Assembly: GCF_001618425.1 (NCBI RefSeq)
Contig: NZ_BDCU01000012.1
Span: 1 to 46,801 of the forward strand
Source: Nocardia fusca NBRC 14340
GTDB lineage: Bacteria; Actinomycetota; Actinomycetes; Mycobacteriales; Mycobacteriaceae
DNA: 46,801 bases
Direction: 5' to 3'
Under the pieces are notes generated by a model that saw only the letters and a list, made by a program, of their open reading frames with translations, had not been told where the DNA came from and searched no databases. The translations under genes were made by a program, and so were the position numbers. Positions 16,254-25,242 of the stretch are shown piece by piece (the stretch's first letter is position 1; each line of letters opens with the position of its first letter).

Positions 16254-17222
16254 ATGGCAAGGGATCTGACTCAACTCGAGCTGCTCACAGAGTTGGAGCC
16301 GGTTGCCGAGCAGAACGTCAACCGGCACCTCTCCTTGGCTAAAGAGTGGCATCCGCACGACTACGTCCCCTGGGACGAGGGTCGCAACTTCGCCGCACTC
16401 GGCGGACAGGACTGGGACCCCGACCAATCCAAGCTCAGCGAGGTCGCCAAGGCGGCCATGATCACCAACCTGCTCACCGAGGACAACCTGCCCTCCTACC
16501 ACCGGGAAATCGCCGAGAACTTTTCCCAGGACGGCGCGTGGGGGACCTGGGTCGGCCGCTGGACCGCCGAGGAGAACCGGCACGGGATCGTCATGCGCGA
16601 CTACCTGGTCGTGACCCGCGGCGTCGACCCGGTGGCCCTGGAGCAGGCTCGCATGGTTCATATGACCAACGGTTTCGCCTCACCCGCCGAGGTCGACGCC
16701 GGTTTTCTGCATTCGGTGGCCTATGTGACCTTCCAGGAACTGGCCACCCGCGTGTCGCACCGCAATACCGGCAAGGTGTGCGACGATGCCATCGCCGACC
16801 GCATGCTGCAGCGCATCGCGGCCGACGAGAACCTGCACATGATCTTCTACCGCAATATGTGCGGCGCGGCCCTCGACCTGTGCCCGGACCAGGCGCTGGA
16901 GGCCATCGCCCTGATTGTGGAGAATTTCCAGATGCCCGGCGCCGGGATGCCGAATTTCCGGCGCAACGGTGTGCTGATGGCCAAACACGGCATCTACGAT
17001 CTGCGCCAGCACCTCGAAGAGGTCGTCCAGCCGGTACTGAAGAAGTGGGATGTGTTCGGCCGTACCGACTTCACCGCGCGTGGTGAGCAGACACGGGAGC
17101 GCCTCGCCGATTTCCTGGACAAGCTCTCCAAGGACGTCGAGAAGTTCGAGGAACAGCGCGACCGGATGCTCGCCCGCGAGGCCGCCAAACGCGAGAAGGC
17201 CTTCGCCACGGTGAGCGGCTGA
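16254..17222 (+). CDS. desA1: Acyl-ACP desaturase (DesA1-like, di-iron)
   Basis: The enzyme introduces a double bond into an ACP-bound acyl chain, in mycobacteria at an early step of mycolic acid synthesis. The 322 residues contain LGGQDWDPDQSKL near 49-61, TEDNLPSYHRE near 75-85, and the di-iron ligand motifs EENRHG at 106-111 and DENLH at 191-195. These match DesA1 rather than the shorter DesA2. The start ATG follows AAGGG; upstream in-frame codons read through promoter sequence. A long basic/acidic helical C-terminus (EEQRDRMLAREAAKREK) ends the protein. A strong hairpin closes the unit 26 bases after the stop. It matches Rv0824c in the syntenic block. Confidence 0.93.
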   Translation: MARDLTQLELLTELEPVAEQNVNRHLSLAKEWHPHDYVPWDEGRNFAALGGQDWDPDQSKLSEVAKAAMITNLLTEDNLPSYHREIAENFSQDGAWGTWVGRWTAEENRHGIVMRDYLVVTRGVDPVALEQARMVHMTNGFASPAEVDAGFLHSVAYVTFQELATRVSHRNTGKVCDDAIADRMLQRIAADENLHMIFYRNMCGAALDLCPDQALEAIALIVENFQMPGAGMPNFRRNGVLMAKHGIYDLRQHLEEVVQPVLKKWDVFGRTDFTARGEQTRERLADFLDKLSKDVEKFEEQRDRMLAREAAKREKAFATVSG

Positions 17223-17247
17223 GCGTCCACCACGAGAACCAGCGACC

Positions 17248-17276
17248 GAGACCGCCGGTGTCACCGGCGGTCTCGT
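17248..17276 (+). terminator. Terminator after the desaturase
   Basis: A perfect 13-bp stem (CGAGACCGCCGGT with ACCGGCGGTCTCG) around GTC. It lies between convergent genes and may act on both. Confidence 0.8.
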
Positions 17277-17306
17277 CGCATTCACGGGCGGCCCCCGCGA
17301 CCCCTC

Positions 17307-17936
17307 TTATTTCATCGGCAGGGCACCGTCCACGCCGCCCACATCGGTGATCTGCCGGCCGGAGTTCTCGTCGACCGTCACCGTGTAGGTGACCGTGGTC
17401 TGCGTTCCGTCCGGATTCTGGGCGTTGGTCGAGGTCACGTTCACGAAGACGTTCACCTTGCGGACCCCGTCCTGTTCGGACATGACCTTCGCGGTGATGG
17501 GGGCGGCGGTCGAGGTCCACTGCAGTGGCACCAGGATCTGCTCCAGTTTCGGCGCGGTCTCGTCGAACTTGCCCGCCAGCTGAGGGCTGGTGTTCTTCTT
17601 CAGGGCGGCGATCCAGGCGTCGAGATCCTTGAAGTTCACGGTGGCCGCGCCTACCGCGTACTCGGTGGCCAGCTGCTCGGCATGGATGTCGGCCGCGGCG
17701 CGCTCGTCGCGATCGGCCAACTCGCCTCGTGCGGTGAAATAGAGCACGGCGAAGACGATCGCCGCCACGGCGAGCACCGCCACGACCGCGCCGCGGATCA
17801 GGCTGGAAACCTGGATGGACACCGTGCCCGGGCGGGATTCGGCCGGGGCCGGTTTCGCGGGGGTGGCGACGGGTTCGCCCGCGCCACCGGCGGTCTCCCC
17901 CGGCTCGCGACCGGCGTCGTCGGTGTTCTCGGCCAT
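17307..17936 (-). CDS. Membrane-anchored Mce-associated-type protein
   Basis: A 209-residue protein with a polar, Pro/Ala-rich cytoplasmic tail (1-45), one membrane helix (about 46-68, IRGAVVAVLAVAAIVFAVLYF) and an extracytoplasmic alpha+beta domain of about 135 residues. That domain (WIAALKKNTSPQLAGKF, then TVTYTVTVDE) has the pattern of Mce-associated membrane proteins and related VirB8/NTF2-like domains. No mce genes are in the window, so it is a stand-alone member whose function is unknown. The ATG opens MAENTDDAG, and the tail resembles that of family members. Confidence 0.7.
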   Translation of the reverse strand: MAENTDDAGREPGETAGGAGEPVATPAKPAPAESRPGTVSIQVSSLIRGAVVAVLAVAAIVFAVLYFTARGELADRDERAAADIHAEQLATEYAVGAATVNFKDLDAWIAALKKNTSPQLAGKFDETAPKLEQILVPLQWTSTAAPITAKVMSEQDGVRKVNVFVNVTSTNAQNPDGTQTTVTYTVTVDENSGRQITDVGGVDGALPMK

Positions 17937-18185
17937 GGATGTCGTCCTCTTTCGATTGCTCCCGATCAGGGCAGCGGCCCCGGCGGTGTATCCAGCGGAA
18001 ATCGGGCGGCCGGCGGGTCCGGCGTTCACGAGGCTAACGCCCGGCCGGACCGGACCCGCAGCTACCCCGCGGGGCTCGCCACGCCGGTCACCGACGCAGC
18101 CGAAAGGACCTCCGGCGGCGTGCTGTCGCGCGGTGAGGCACCCGACAGTGACCGGGCCCGGACGCTCGAGGGAAAATGGAACACT

Positions 18186-19334
18186 GTGCAAACACAGCTG
18201 GAGCAGGAGACACGTCTGCGGATCGGCCCCTACCCGGTCGATCCGCCGGTTGTTCTCGCGCCGATGGCCGGTATCACCAACCTGGCTTTCCGCAAGCTCT
18301 GCCGGGAGTTCGGCAGCCCGACCGCGATCTACGTCTGCGAGATGATCACCGCGCGCGCGGTGGTGGAACGCAACGAGAAAACGCTGCACATGATGGCGTT
18401 CGACGAAGGCGAATCACCGCGGTCGATGCAGCTCTACGGTGTGGACCCGGCCACTCTGGGCGAAGCCGTCCGGATCATCGTCGGCGAGGGCTGGGCCGAT
18501 CACATCGATATGAACCTCGGCTGCCCGGTACCCAAGGTGACCCGGCTCGGGGGCGGCGCCGCCCTGCCCTACAAGCGCAATCTGTTCGCCCGGATCGTCC
18601 GGGAGATGGTCCGGGCCGCCGAACCGGCGGGGGTGCCGGTGACCATGAAATTCCGTATCGGAATCGACGACGAGCATCAGACATACCTCGATACCGGCCG
18701 CATCGCCGAGAGCGAAGGCGCGGCGGCGGTCGCCCTGCACGCGCGCACCGCCGCGCAGCGCTACTCCGGAACCGCCGACTGGTCGGCCATCGCACGCCTG
18801 AAAGAGGCGGTCACCACGATCCCGGTACTCGGTAACGGCGATATCTTCAGTGCCGCCGACGCGGTGACGATGATGGCGCAGACCGGCTGCGACGGGGTCG
18901 TGGTGGGGCGCGGCTGCCTCGGCCGGCCCTGGCTGTTCGCCGAACTCGGTGCCGCTCTGCGGGGCGAGCCCGCGCCGGTGCCGCCCACCCTCGGTGAGGT
19001 GGGCGCGATCCTGACACGCCATGCCGGACTGCTCGCCGAGCACCACGGCGAAGACAAGGGCATGCGTGATCTGCGCAAACATATGGCCTGGTATTTCATG
19101 GGCTTCCCGCTGGGCGCGGAGCTGCGGCGCAGTTTCGCGACGGTCTCCTCGCTGACCGAACTCGAAACGCTCATCGAGCAGCTCGATCCCACCGTCCCGT
19201 TCCCGGCGGACGCCGGCGGCCCCCGGGGCCGGCAGGGTTCGCCGGGCAAGGTCGCGCTTCCGCACGGCTGGCTGGACGATCCCGAGGACGGGACCGTCCC
19301 GGCCGCGGCCGATGTCATGCACAGCGGCGGCTGA
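18186..19334 (+). CDS. dusB: tRNA-dihydrouridine synthase (DusB family)
   Basis: This flavoprotein reduces uridine in tRNA D-loops to dihydrouridine using NADPH. The 382-residue sequence begins the TIM barrel with VVLAPMAGITNLAFRKLC near 18-35. It has the DMNLGCPVPKV motif with catalytic Cys near 118, MKFRIGIDD near 156, the RTAAQRYSGTADW region near 189, and VVVGRGCLGRPWLF binding FMN phosphate. The start is GTG after a GAGGGA site; the long in-frame extension upstream crosses the divergent promoter and is not conserved-looking. The C-terminus ends with a low-complexity tail. It corresponds to Rv0823c. Confidence 0.93.
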   Translation: MQTQLEQETRLRIGPYPVDPPVVLAPMAGITNLAFRKLCREFGSPTAIYVCEMITARAVVERNEKTLHMMAFDEGESPRSMQLYGVDPATLGEAVRIIVGEGWADHIDMNLGCPVPKVTRLGGGAALPYKRNLFARIVREMVRAAEPAGVPVTMKFRIGIDDEHQTYLDTGRIAESEGAAAVALHARTAAQRYSGTADWSAIARLKEAVTTIPVLGNGDIFSAADAVTMMAQTGCDGVVVGRGCLGRPWLFAELGAALRGEPAPVPPTLGEVGAILTRHAGLLAEHHGEDKGMRDLRKHMAWYFMGFPLGAELRRSFATVSSLTELETLIEQLDPTVPFPADAGGPRGRQGSPGKVALPHGWLDDPEDGTVPAAADVMHSGG

Positions 19335-19358
19335 ATTATCCACAGCGGGGCACCGGCC

Positions 19359-19385
19359 GATTCGACACGCCGATTCGACACGCCG
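19359..19385 (+). repeat. 13-bp tandem repeat after dusB
   Basis: Two adjacent copies of CGATTCGACACGC. This is a small local duplication in the spacer before the LCP gene, with no evident function. Confidence 0.5.
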
Positions 19386-19568
19386 CGAAACCGTCGTATG
19401 CGCGTGCAAACATAACTGCGGGCAACATCTCAGCATTTACCGCTTTTGCTGCCCTCTCGTAATGTCCGAGTGGCTCTCAGTGGCGAAATCGTTATCATTG
19501 CGGAATCCCGCGCAGCCTTTCGAGCACGGTTGCGTCGGCAGTGAGTTGCGGAAAAGCGAGGTTCATTG

Positions 19569-22082
19569 GTGGGTGACGATCGGCACGGGCGATCATCAGG
19601 GCCCGGAGGTCGCGCACCGTGGGAGCGGTATCCCGCGGGAGAGTCCCCCGAAATGGACGACGCGCGAGGGTCTCGCCGGCCGCGGCAGCCGGAGCCGCCC
19701 GCCAACCCCGGGCCGCTGACGGTCCAGGATTTGGTCGACCGGGTGGACAGTGAGCGGACGGTCCGGCGTCGCGAGGGCGACGCGCCCCGACACGGAGCAC
19801 CGGACGGCCCGCCCCCGGGACGCGCGCCGCGCCCGCCGGGTCCGGGACCGCAGCCCGGCGCCGAACAACGCCCCCGGCCGGAGCAGGGCGGTCCCGGCGG
19901 TTCACCCGCAGCGCGGCCGAATCGGCCGCCGGCTCCCCCGCAACGTCCCGCTACACCCACGCCGGGCCGGCCCTCCACCGGCTCGACTCCCGCCGCGCAA
20001 CCAGGTCCGGCGGAGGGTCGGCCCACGGGGCCGCCGCCCCGTCGTCCCGACCGGCCGCAACCCCCCGCAGCCCGCAACCAGCCGCCCGCCCCCCCGCAGC
20101 GGCCCGGCCCGGAGCAGCCCGGGCGCTCACCCGGCCGCCCCGGCGGCGAGATGCCGCCCCGCCCGAGCGCGTCCCGTCCGCCGACCGGCAACCGGGCGGC
20201 GGTGCCGCCGCCCGCCAAGCCCACCCCGGATCCGTCGAAACGTCCGCCGACCGGACAGCATCCCGCCGCACCGCCGCCGGGCGAGCCCGGCGATCCGACC
20301 ACCGTGGTTCCACAGCAACCCGACCCCGCCCGAGGCGGCCCGCGACCCGGTAGCGAAGCGGCACCGAAACGGTCCCGGCAATCATCCGGCACACCTCGGC
20401 GTGGCAAGAATGCGAAAGCCGCGGCCGTGGTAGCCGCGGACCCCGCCGAAATGGTCACCGATATTCTCGACCCGCTCGACGAGACCGATTCCCGGATCAG
20501 TGGCCGGACCGATACCGCCGGCTGGCCGACCTCGGGACCGGCCGCCCCGGAAACCATCGGCAAGCCGAAACGACGGCAGACCCCCGAGAGCAAGCGCAAC
20601 AGGCGGCTCCGAATCGCGGGTCGCGCCGGGGTGGCCTTCTTCTCCGTCCTGGCACTGCTGATCACCGGTGGTGGCTGGAGCTACCTGCGCGCCACAGGTA
20701 ACAGCTTCACCCAGGTGTCCGCCCTCGCCGAGAACGATGACGATGTCATCGATGCCCAAGCCCAGCTCGGTGACGAGAACTATCTGATCGTCGGCACCGA
20801 TACTCGCGCCGGAGCCAACGGTGATGTCGGCGCCGGCACCGTCGAGGATGCCGAGGGTGCACGCGCCGACACCACGATGCTGGTGCACATCCCGCAGAAC
20901 CGGCAGCGCGTGGTGGTCGTCTCCTTCCCGCGCGACCTGGATGTCTCCCGGCCCGAATGCAAAGGCTGGAACAACGAGCAGAACGGCTACACCGAGGACG
21001 TATTCCCCTCGGCCATGAGCGACAAGCTCAATGCCGTGTACGCGCGGGGTGGTCCTCGCTGCCTGCTGTCCACCATCCAGCGGTTGACGGGCAGCACGAT
21101 CAACCATTTCATCGGGATCGACTTCGCCGGGTTCGAGCAGATGGTGAACAAGGTCGACGGTGTCGAGGTGTGTGTATCCAAGCCGCTCGAAGACGGGGTG
21201 CTCGGCACCATCATTCCGGAGGCAGGCCGCCACCGCATCGACGGCGCCACGGCCCTGAACTACGTACGCGCACGCCATGTCTACGGGGAAGAGCGCAGCG
21301 ACTACGACCGGATCAACCGGCAACAGAAATTCCTGGCCTCGCTGTTGCGCGGTGCGCTGTCCGGAAAAGTCCTGTTGGATCCCGGAAAGTTGAACGGCTT
21401 CATCAAGGCATTCACCGAGGCCACCTTCGTCGACGGGGTCCAACCCAACGACCTGCTGATGCTCGGCCGATCGTTGCAGGACCTGGAGTCGGGAGCGGTG
21501 ACCTTCTTGACGGTCCCCACCGCGGGCACCACCTCCTACGGCAACGAGATCCCGCGCACCTCCGATATCCAGGCGATCTTCCAGGCGATCCGCGACGATC
21601 AGCCACTGCCGGGAGAGAAGACCGCACCCGCACCACCCCCGACCTCCGAAGCACCGGTGCCGCCGTCGCTCACCGCGGTCGATCCAAGCGCCCTGTCGCT
21701 GCTGGTCTCCAACGGTTCGGGAATCGCCGGCCTGGCGAGTTCCACCGCCAGCCAGATGGCCAATGTCGGTTTCAACATCTACAACTACGACAACTACACG
21801 GAGGGGAACTCGACCGAGACGAAGGTCCGCTACTCCGCCGGCCACGAGGCCGAGGCTGCCACGGTCGCGAGCGCGATTCCCGGCGCGACCATACAGCTCG
21901 ACGAGTCGCTGGGCAGCATTGTCGAACTCGTCCTCGGCGAGGATTACCAGCAAGTGGTGAACGAGCCCACCCCGGTCGGCAGCCCCATCACCGATGTGCC
22001 GCCCACCAGCACATCGCCGGTCGAACTGCCCACCGACCTGGAGCACGTGAACGCCGGAGACGATCCCTGCGCCGCCCAGTAA
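19569..22082 (+). CDS. LytR-CpsA-Psr (LCP) family cell-wall ligase with LytR_C domain
   Basis: LCP enzymes attach lipid-linked glycopolymers, arabinogalactan in this order, to peptidoglycan outside the membrane. The 837 residues comprise a cytoplasmic tail of about 350 residues that is strikingly Pro/Arg/Gly-rich; one membrane helix near 352-376; the LCP domain near 395-560, with GTDTRAG, FPRDLDV and the basic DYDRINRQQKF motif that contacts the pyrophosphate; and a LytR_C domain near 710-800 (LLVSNGSGIAGLAS). The GTG start sits seven bases after AGG; a TTG one codon earlier is possible. It corresponds to Rv0822c. The tail may be a target for Ser/Thr kinases or polar scaffolds (inference). 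Confidence 0.92.
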   Translation: MGDDRHGRSSGPGGRAPWERYPAGESPEMDDARGSRRPRQPEPPANPGPLTVQDLVDRVDSERTVRRREGDAPRHGAPDGPPPGRAPRPPGPGPQPGAEQRPRPEQGGPGGSPAARPNRPPAPPQRPATPTPGRPSTGSTPAAQPGPAEGRPTGPPPRRPDRPQPPAARNQPPAPPQRPGPEQPGRSPGRPGGEMPPRPSASRPPTGNRAAVPPPAKPTPDPSKRPPTGQHPAAPPPGEPGDPTTVVPQQPDPARGGPRPGSEAAPKRSRQSSGTPRRGKNAKAAAVVAADPAEMVTDILDPLDETDSRISGRTDTAGWPTSGPAAPETIGKPKRRQTPESKRNRRLRIAGRAGVAFFSVLALLITGGGWSYLRATGNSFTQVSALAENDDDVIDAQAQLGDENYLIVGTDTRAGANGDVGAGTVEDAEGARADTTMLVHIPQNRQRVVVVSFPRDLDVSRPECKGWNNEQNGYTEDVFPSAMSDKLNAVYARGGPRCLLSTIQRLTGSTINHFIGIDFAGFEQMVNKVDGVEVCVSKPLEDGVLGTIIPEAGRHRIDGATALNYVRARHVYGEERSDYDRINRQQKFLASLLRGALSGKVLLDPGKLNGFIKAFTEATFVDGVQPNDLLMLGRSLQDLESGAVTFLTVPTAGTTSYGNEIPRTSDIQAIFQAIRDDQPLPGEKTAPAPPPTSEAPVPPSLTAVDPSALSLLVSNGSGIAGLASSTASQMANVGFNIYNYDNYTEGNSTETKVRYSAGHEAEAATVASAIPGATIQLDESLGSIVELVLGEDYQQVVNEPTPVGSPITDVPPTSTSPVELPTDLEHVNAGDDPCAAQ

Positions 22083-22150
22083 CTCAGGCGGGAACAGGCC
22101 GCCTACCGGGTTATTCACCCCGTGTTGGTGACGTGGACAGTAGTGCCAAC

Positions 22151-22156
22151 TAGTCT
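22151..22156 (+). promoter_or_regulatory. -10 element of a probably leaderless phoU
   Basis: TAGTCT lies eight bases before the phoU ATG, placing transcription start at or next to the first codon. No ribosome-binding sequence precedes the ATG. Confidence 0.55.
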
Positions 22157-22164
22157 TCTGGTTC

Positions 22165-22827
22165 ATGCGTGTCATCTACAACGAGCAAATGGCCGATCTC
22201 GCCCACCTGCTGGGCGAGATGGCCGGGTTTGCCGGTTCGGCCATGGATCGCGCCACGCAGGCTCTGCTCCAGGCCGACCTGCCGCTTGCCGAGCAGGTCA
22301 TCAGCGAAGGCGATCGGATCGCCGAGATGATCGCCGACGCGGAGGAGAAGTCGTTCGCGCTGCTCGCCCTGCAGGCCCCGGTAGCCGGCGATCTCCGGCA
22401 GGTCGTCAGTGCGATCCAGATCGTCAACGACGTCAACCGGATGGGTACGCTCGCTCTGCACGTGGCCAAGGTGGCCCGCCGCCGGCACCCCAATCACGCC
22501 CTCCCCGAGGCGGTCAACGGCTACTTCGCCGAGATGGGCCGGATCGCGGTCAGCATGGGCCAGGGCGCCAAGGAGGTGCTGGGTTCCCGCGATCCCGAGC
22601 GCGCGGCGCAGCTGAATCAGGACGATGAGGCGATGGACGATCTGCATCGCCACCTGTTCACCCTGCTGATGGACCGGGAATGGAAGTACGGGGTGGCGGC
22701 TGCGGTCGATGTCACCCTGCTGGGTCGCTACTACGAGCGCTTCGCCGACCACGCCGTGGAAATCGGCCGCCGGGTAATTTTCCTGGTCACCGGTGTACTT
22801 CCGCCCGACGAAGACGCCGAGGTATAG
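22165..22827 (+). CDS. phoU: Phosphate signalling protein PhoU
   Basis: PhoU links Pst transporter activity to the phosphate two-component system, damping the starvation response when phosphate is plentiful. The 220-residue all-helical protein has two PhoU repeats. The metal-binding E/D-rich helices are visible as [19 protein letters not shown] near 74-92 and [15 protein letters not shown] near 192-206. It is encoded convergent to pstB with a small secreted-protein gene between them. It matches PhoY2 (Rv0821c) in synteny. The two-component system SenX3-RegX3/PhoR-PhoP is not in the window. Confidence 0.95.
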   Translation: MRVIYNEQMADLAHLLGEMAGFAGSAMDRATQALLQADLPLAEQVISEGDRIAEMIADAEEKSFALLALQAPVAGDLRQVVSAIQIVNDVNRMGTLALHVAKVARRRHPNHALPEAVNGYFAEMGRIAVSMGQGAKEVLGSRDPERAAQLNQDDEAMDDLHRHLFTLLMDREWKYGVAAAVDVTLLGRYYERFADHAVEIGRRVIFLVTGVLPPDEDAEV

Positions 22828-22945
22828 CCCGGGCCCAGGTTCGGCCGCCGGATTCCGCGACGGTCGGATCGGCCTGCCGTCGGCCGGGATGGACCGTCCC
22901 CGGTGAGGTAGACGCGGGAGTCGTAGCCGCCCGATATAGAAACCA

Positions 22946-22988
22946 CGATCTCCGCAACACCCAGAATTTCTGGGCGTTGCGGAGGTCG
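22946..22988. terminator. Long hairpin downstream of phoU
   Basis: Arms CTCCGCAACACCCAG and CTGGGCGTTGCGGAG (one mismatch) enclose AATTT and extend four more pairs outward, giving roughly 19 pairs. It is far stronger than needed and lies between convergent phoU and the small secreted-protein gene. Confidence 0.75.
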
Positions 22989-23092
22989 CTGAAACCCGCG
23001 TGGCATCGGGCGGGGCCGATTATTGGAGTTTGGTTACGTGCCGACGGACTGCCAGTTGTCGACAGCGCAGATTTCGACCGGAGCCGGTATCG

Positions 23093-23293
23093 CTAGTTGA
23101 CAACGATCCATTCGTACCGGCCCTGGCCATGTGAGTAGCACAGCCACTTCGTCGTGCCCTCATGGCGAGTGTTGCCAACGGTATGCTCATTGCACGGGTC
23201 TGTCGGCACAGCCGCAGCCTGCGGGGCGAGCAACGTCGAGGCCAAGATCGTGGCCACACCGAGCAATCCACTGGTAAGTAATCGTACTGCCAT
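23093..23293 (-). CDS. Small secreted protein of unknown function
   Basis: A 66-residue precursor has an N-terminal signal peptide (MAVRLLTSGLLGVATILAS, likely cut after APQAAA near residue 28). The mature part of about 38 residues contains two cysteines (CNEHTVG and WLCYSHG), enough for one disulfide, plus a WIVVN C-terminus. The ATG follows AGAGGA at six bases; a GTG one codon earlier is closer than optimal. Codon use differs from its neighbours, with a rare TTA leucine at codon 5 and more A/T third positions, suggesting recent gain or regulation through a rare tRNA. It lies between phoU and pstB and is bounded by strong hairpins. I recognise no family. Confidence 0.7.
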   Translation of the reverse strand: MAVRLLTSGLLGVATILASTLLAPQAAAVPTDPCNEHTVGNTRHEGTTKWLCYSHGQGRYEWIVVN

Positions 23294-23481
23294 CACGAAT
23301 CCTCTTTCGCTCGAATAGATTTCGCAGAGGTCGTGCTATTTTCTCCCCCCTGCATCACACAGGATATCGAAACATGTTGCGAGAAACAACAACTCGTCGC
23401 GACTCACGTGCGGCGGGCAGTGCAGCGGCAGCTGCGGGTTCGGTGGCGACACGAGGGATTCCGGCCGGTACGACGCATACA

Positions 23482-23516
23482 GAGAAGCCCGCGGGAATCG
23501 TTCCCGCGGGCTTCTC
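23482..23516 (-). terminator. Terminator after pstB
   Basis: A perfect 16-bp stem (GAGAAGCCCGCGGGAA with TTCCCGCGGGCTTCTC) around three bases, 21 bases beyond the pstB stop, closes the pstSCAB operon. Confidence 0.88.
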
Positions 23517-23537
23517 GTCGTCGGTGCCGCCGGTGGC

Positions 23538-24314
23538 TCAGCCGAAACGGCCGGAGATGTAGTCCTCGGTGGCCTTTTCGCCCGGGTTCGAGAAGATTTT
23601 CTCGGTATCGTCGATTTCTACGAGCCGGCCCGGTTTGCCCTGGGCCTCGAGATTGAAGAATCCGGTCTTATCGCTCACCCGCGCCGCCTGCTGCATATTG
23701 TGGGTGACGATGACGATCGTGTATTCCTTCTTCAGCTCGGTGATCAGGTCTTCGATCGCCAGCGTGGAGATCGGGTCCAGGGCCGAGCAGGGCTCGTCCA
23801 TCAGCAGCACATCCGGGGACACTGCGATGGCGCGCGCGATGCACAGACGCTGCTGCTGACCGCCGGAGAGGCCGCCACCGGGCTTGTCCAGGCGATCCTT
23901 CACCTCGTTCCACAGGTTCGCGCCGCGCAGCGAACGCTCGGCGACCTCGTCGAGTTCACCCTTGTTGCGCACACCCTGCAGTTTGAGACCGGCCACCACA
24001 TTGTCGCGAATGGACATGGTGGGGAACGGGTTCGGCCGCTGGAACACCATGCCGATGGTGCGGCGCACGCCGACCGGGTCCACCTGCGAGGCGTAGATGT
24101 CCTCGCCGTCGAGCATGACCGCGCCCGAAACGCTGGCGTTCGGAGTCACCTCGTGCATCCGGTTCAGCGACCGCAGCACCGTGGACTTCCCGCAACCCGA
24201 CGGACCGATGAAGGCGGTCACACTGCGCGGCAAGACGTTGAGCGACACATCGGCGACGGCGTGGAATTTGCCGTAGAAGATGTTCAGGTCTTTGATGTCG
24301 ATCCGCTTGGCCAT
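23538..24314 (-). CDS. pstB: Phosphate ABC transporter ATP-binding protein PstB
   Basis: The ATPase of the high-affinity phosphate importer. The 258 residues show Walker [11 protein letters not shown] near 36-45, the Q-loop VFQRPNPFP, signature LSGGQQQR near 148-155, Walker [14 protein letters not shown] near 168-180 and the H-loop THNMQQ. Each is the PstB-specific form. It follows pstA by 19 bases on the same transcript. In M. tuberculosis its syntenic equivalent is the lone phoT (Rv0820), whereas here the full pstSCAB set is present. Confidence 0.97.
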   Translation of the reverse strand: MAKRIDIKDLNIFYGKFHAVADVSLNVLPRSVTAFIGPSGCGKSTVLRSLNRMHEVTPNASVSGAVMLDGEDIYASQVDPVGVRRTIGMVFQRPNPFPTMSIRDNVVAGLKLQGVRNKGELDEVAERSLRGANLWNEVKDRLDKPGGGLSGGQQQRLCIARAIAVSPDVLLMDEPCSALDPISTLAIEDLITELKKEYTIVIVTHNMQQAARVSDKTGFFNLEAQGKPGRLVEIDDTEKIFSNPGEKATEDYISGRFG

Positions 24315-24333
24315 CTGTTTTCCGTTTCCGCCC

Positions 24334-25242
24334 TTATCGGTTCCGCGTGAGGAGCTTGTTGACAGCCGCGGCCGCCAGGTAGAGCACCGCGATCATGAGG
24401 ATCAGCGTCAGCGCGGCACCCCACACCCGCTGCCGGCCCGCGTCCTCGGCGCTCTTCAATTCCTGGAAGATCAGCAGCGGCAGCGAGGCCATATTGCCGT
24501 CGAAGATGTTCATATTGATCGCCTTGCTGTAGCCGACCAGCACCAGCACGGGCGCCGTCTCGCCCATCACACGGGCCAGCGCGAGCAGGATCCCGGAGAT
24601 CATGCCGGGCAGGGCGGTCGGGATGACGATCCGCACGATCGTCTTCCACTTCGGGATGCCGAGCGCGTAGGAGGCTTCGCGCAGCTCGTCCGGGACGAGT
24701 TTGAGCATTTCCTCGGTATTGCGGACGACCACCGGGAGCATCAGCAGCACCAGGGCCAGCGCCACGGCGAACGAGCTCTGCGGGAAACCCAGGGTCGCGA
24801 TCCAGAGCGCGAAGATGAACAGCGCCGCGACGATGGAGGGGACGCCGGCGAGGATATCGACCATGAAGGTGGTCACCTTGGCGAACCGGCCGGTGCCGTA
24901 CTCGATCAGATAGACCGCCGCCATGATGCCGAGCGGTACGGCGATGACCGCGGCCACCGCCGACTGCACGATGGTGCCGTAGATGGCGTGGTACACACCG
25001 CCGCCGGTCTGATCGGGCAGCACCCCCTTCTGCGAGTTCTGCCACCACTCGAGCGACATGACGACACCGATACCGTTGCTGACCACCATCCAGAGCACCC
25101 AGCCCAGGGGGATGAGGGCGACGAGGAAGCACAGCGCGAACACCGCGGTCGCGATGTTGTTCTTGATCTTGCGGGCCGTGCTCACATCCCGGAAGGTCGG
25201 CGCCTTGATCGGCTTGTCGAGGCCGGTCGTGGTGGTGGTCAT
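24334..25242 (-). CDS. pstA: Phosphate ABC transporter permease PstA
   Basis: This inner-membrane permease of 302 residues has about six helices. The cytoplasmic coupling motif [17 protein letters not shown] near 190-206 corresponds to the EAA loop that contacts PstB. It pairs with PstC to form the channel. Its start codon overlaps the pstC stop (ATGA), indicating coupled translation. The N-terminal cytoplasmic stretch [11 protein letters not shown] before the first helix is usual. Confidence 0.96.
   Translation of the reverse strand: MTTTTTGLDKPIKAPTFRDVSTARKIKNNIATAVFALCFLVALIPLGWVLWMVVSNGIGVVMSLEWWQNSQKGVLPDQTGGGVYHAIYGTIVQSAVAAVIAVPLGIMAAVYLIEYGTGRFAKVTTFMVDILAGVPSIVAALFIFALWIATLGFPQSSFAVALALVLLMLPVVVRNTEEMLKLVPDELREASYALGIPKWKTIVRIVIPTALPGMISGILLALARVMGETAPVLVLVGYSKAINMNIFDGNMASLPLLIFQELKSAEDAGRQRVWGAALTLILMIAVLYLAAAAVNKLLTRNR

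Noticed and set aside
19430..20665. Long minus-strand open frame opposite the LCP gene's tail
   Set aside because: It mirrors the Pro/Arg-rich coding strand; the composition is that of a shadow frame with no family motif.
23374..23562. Plus-strand frame across the pstB terminator
   Set aside because: It runs through a perfect 16-bp hairpin and lacks protein-like character.
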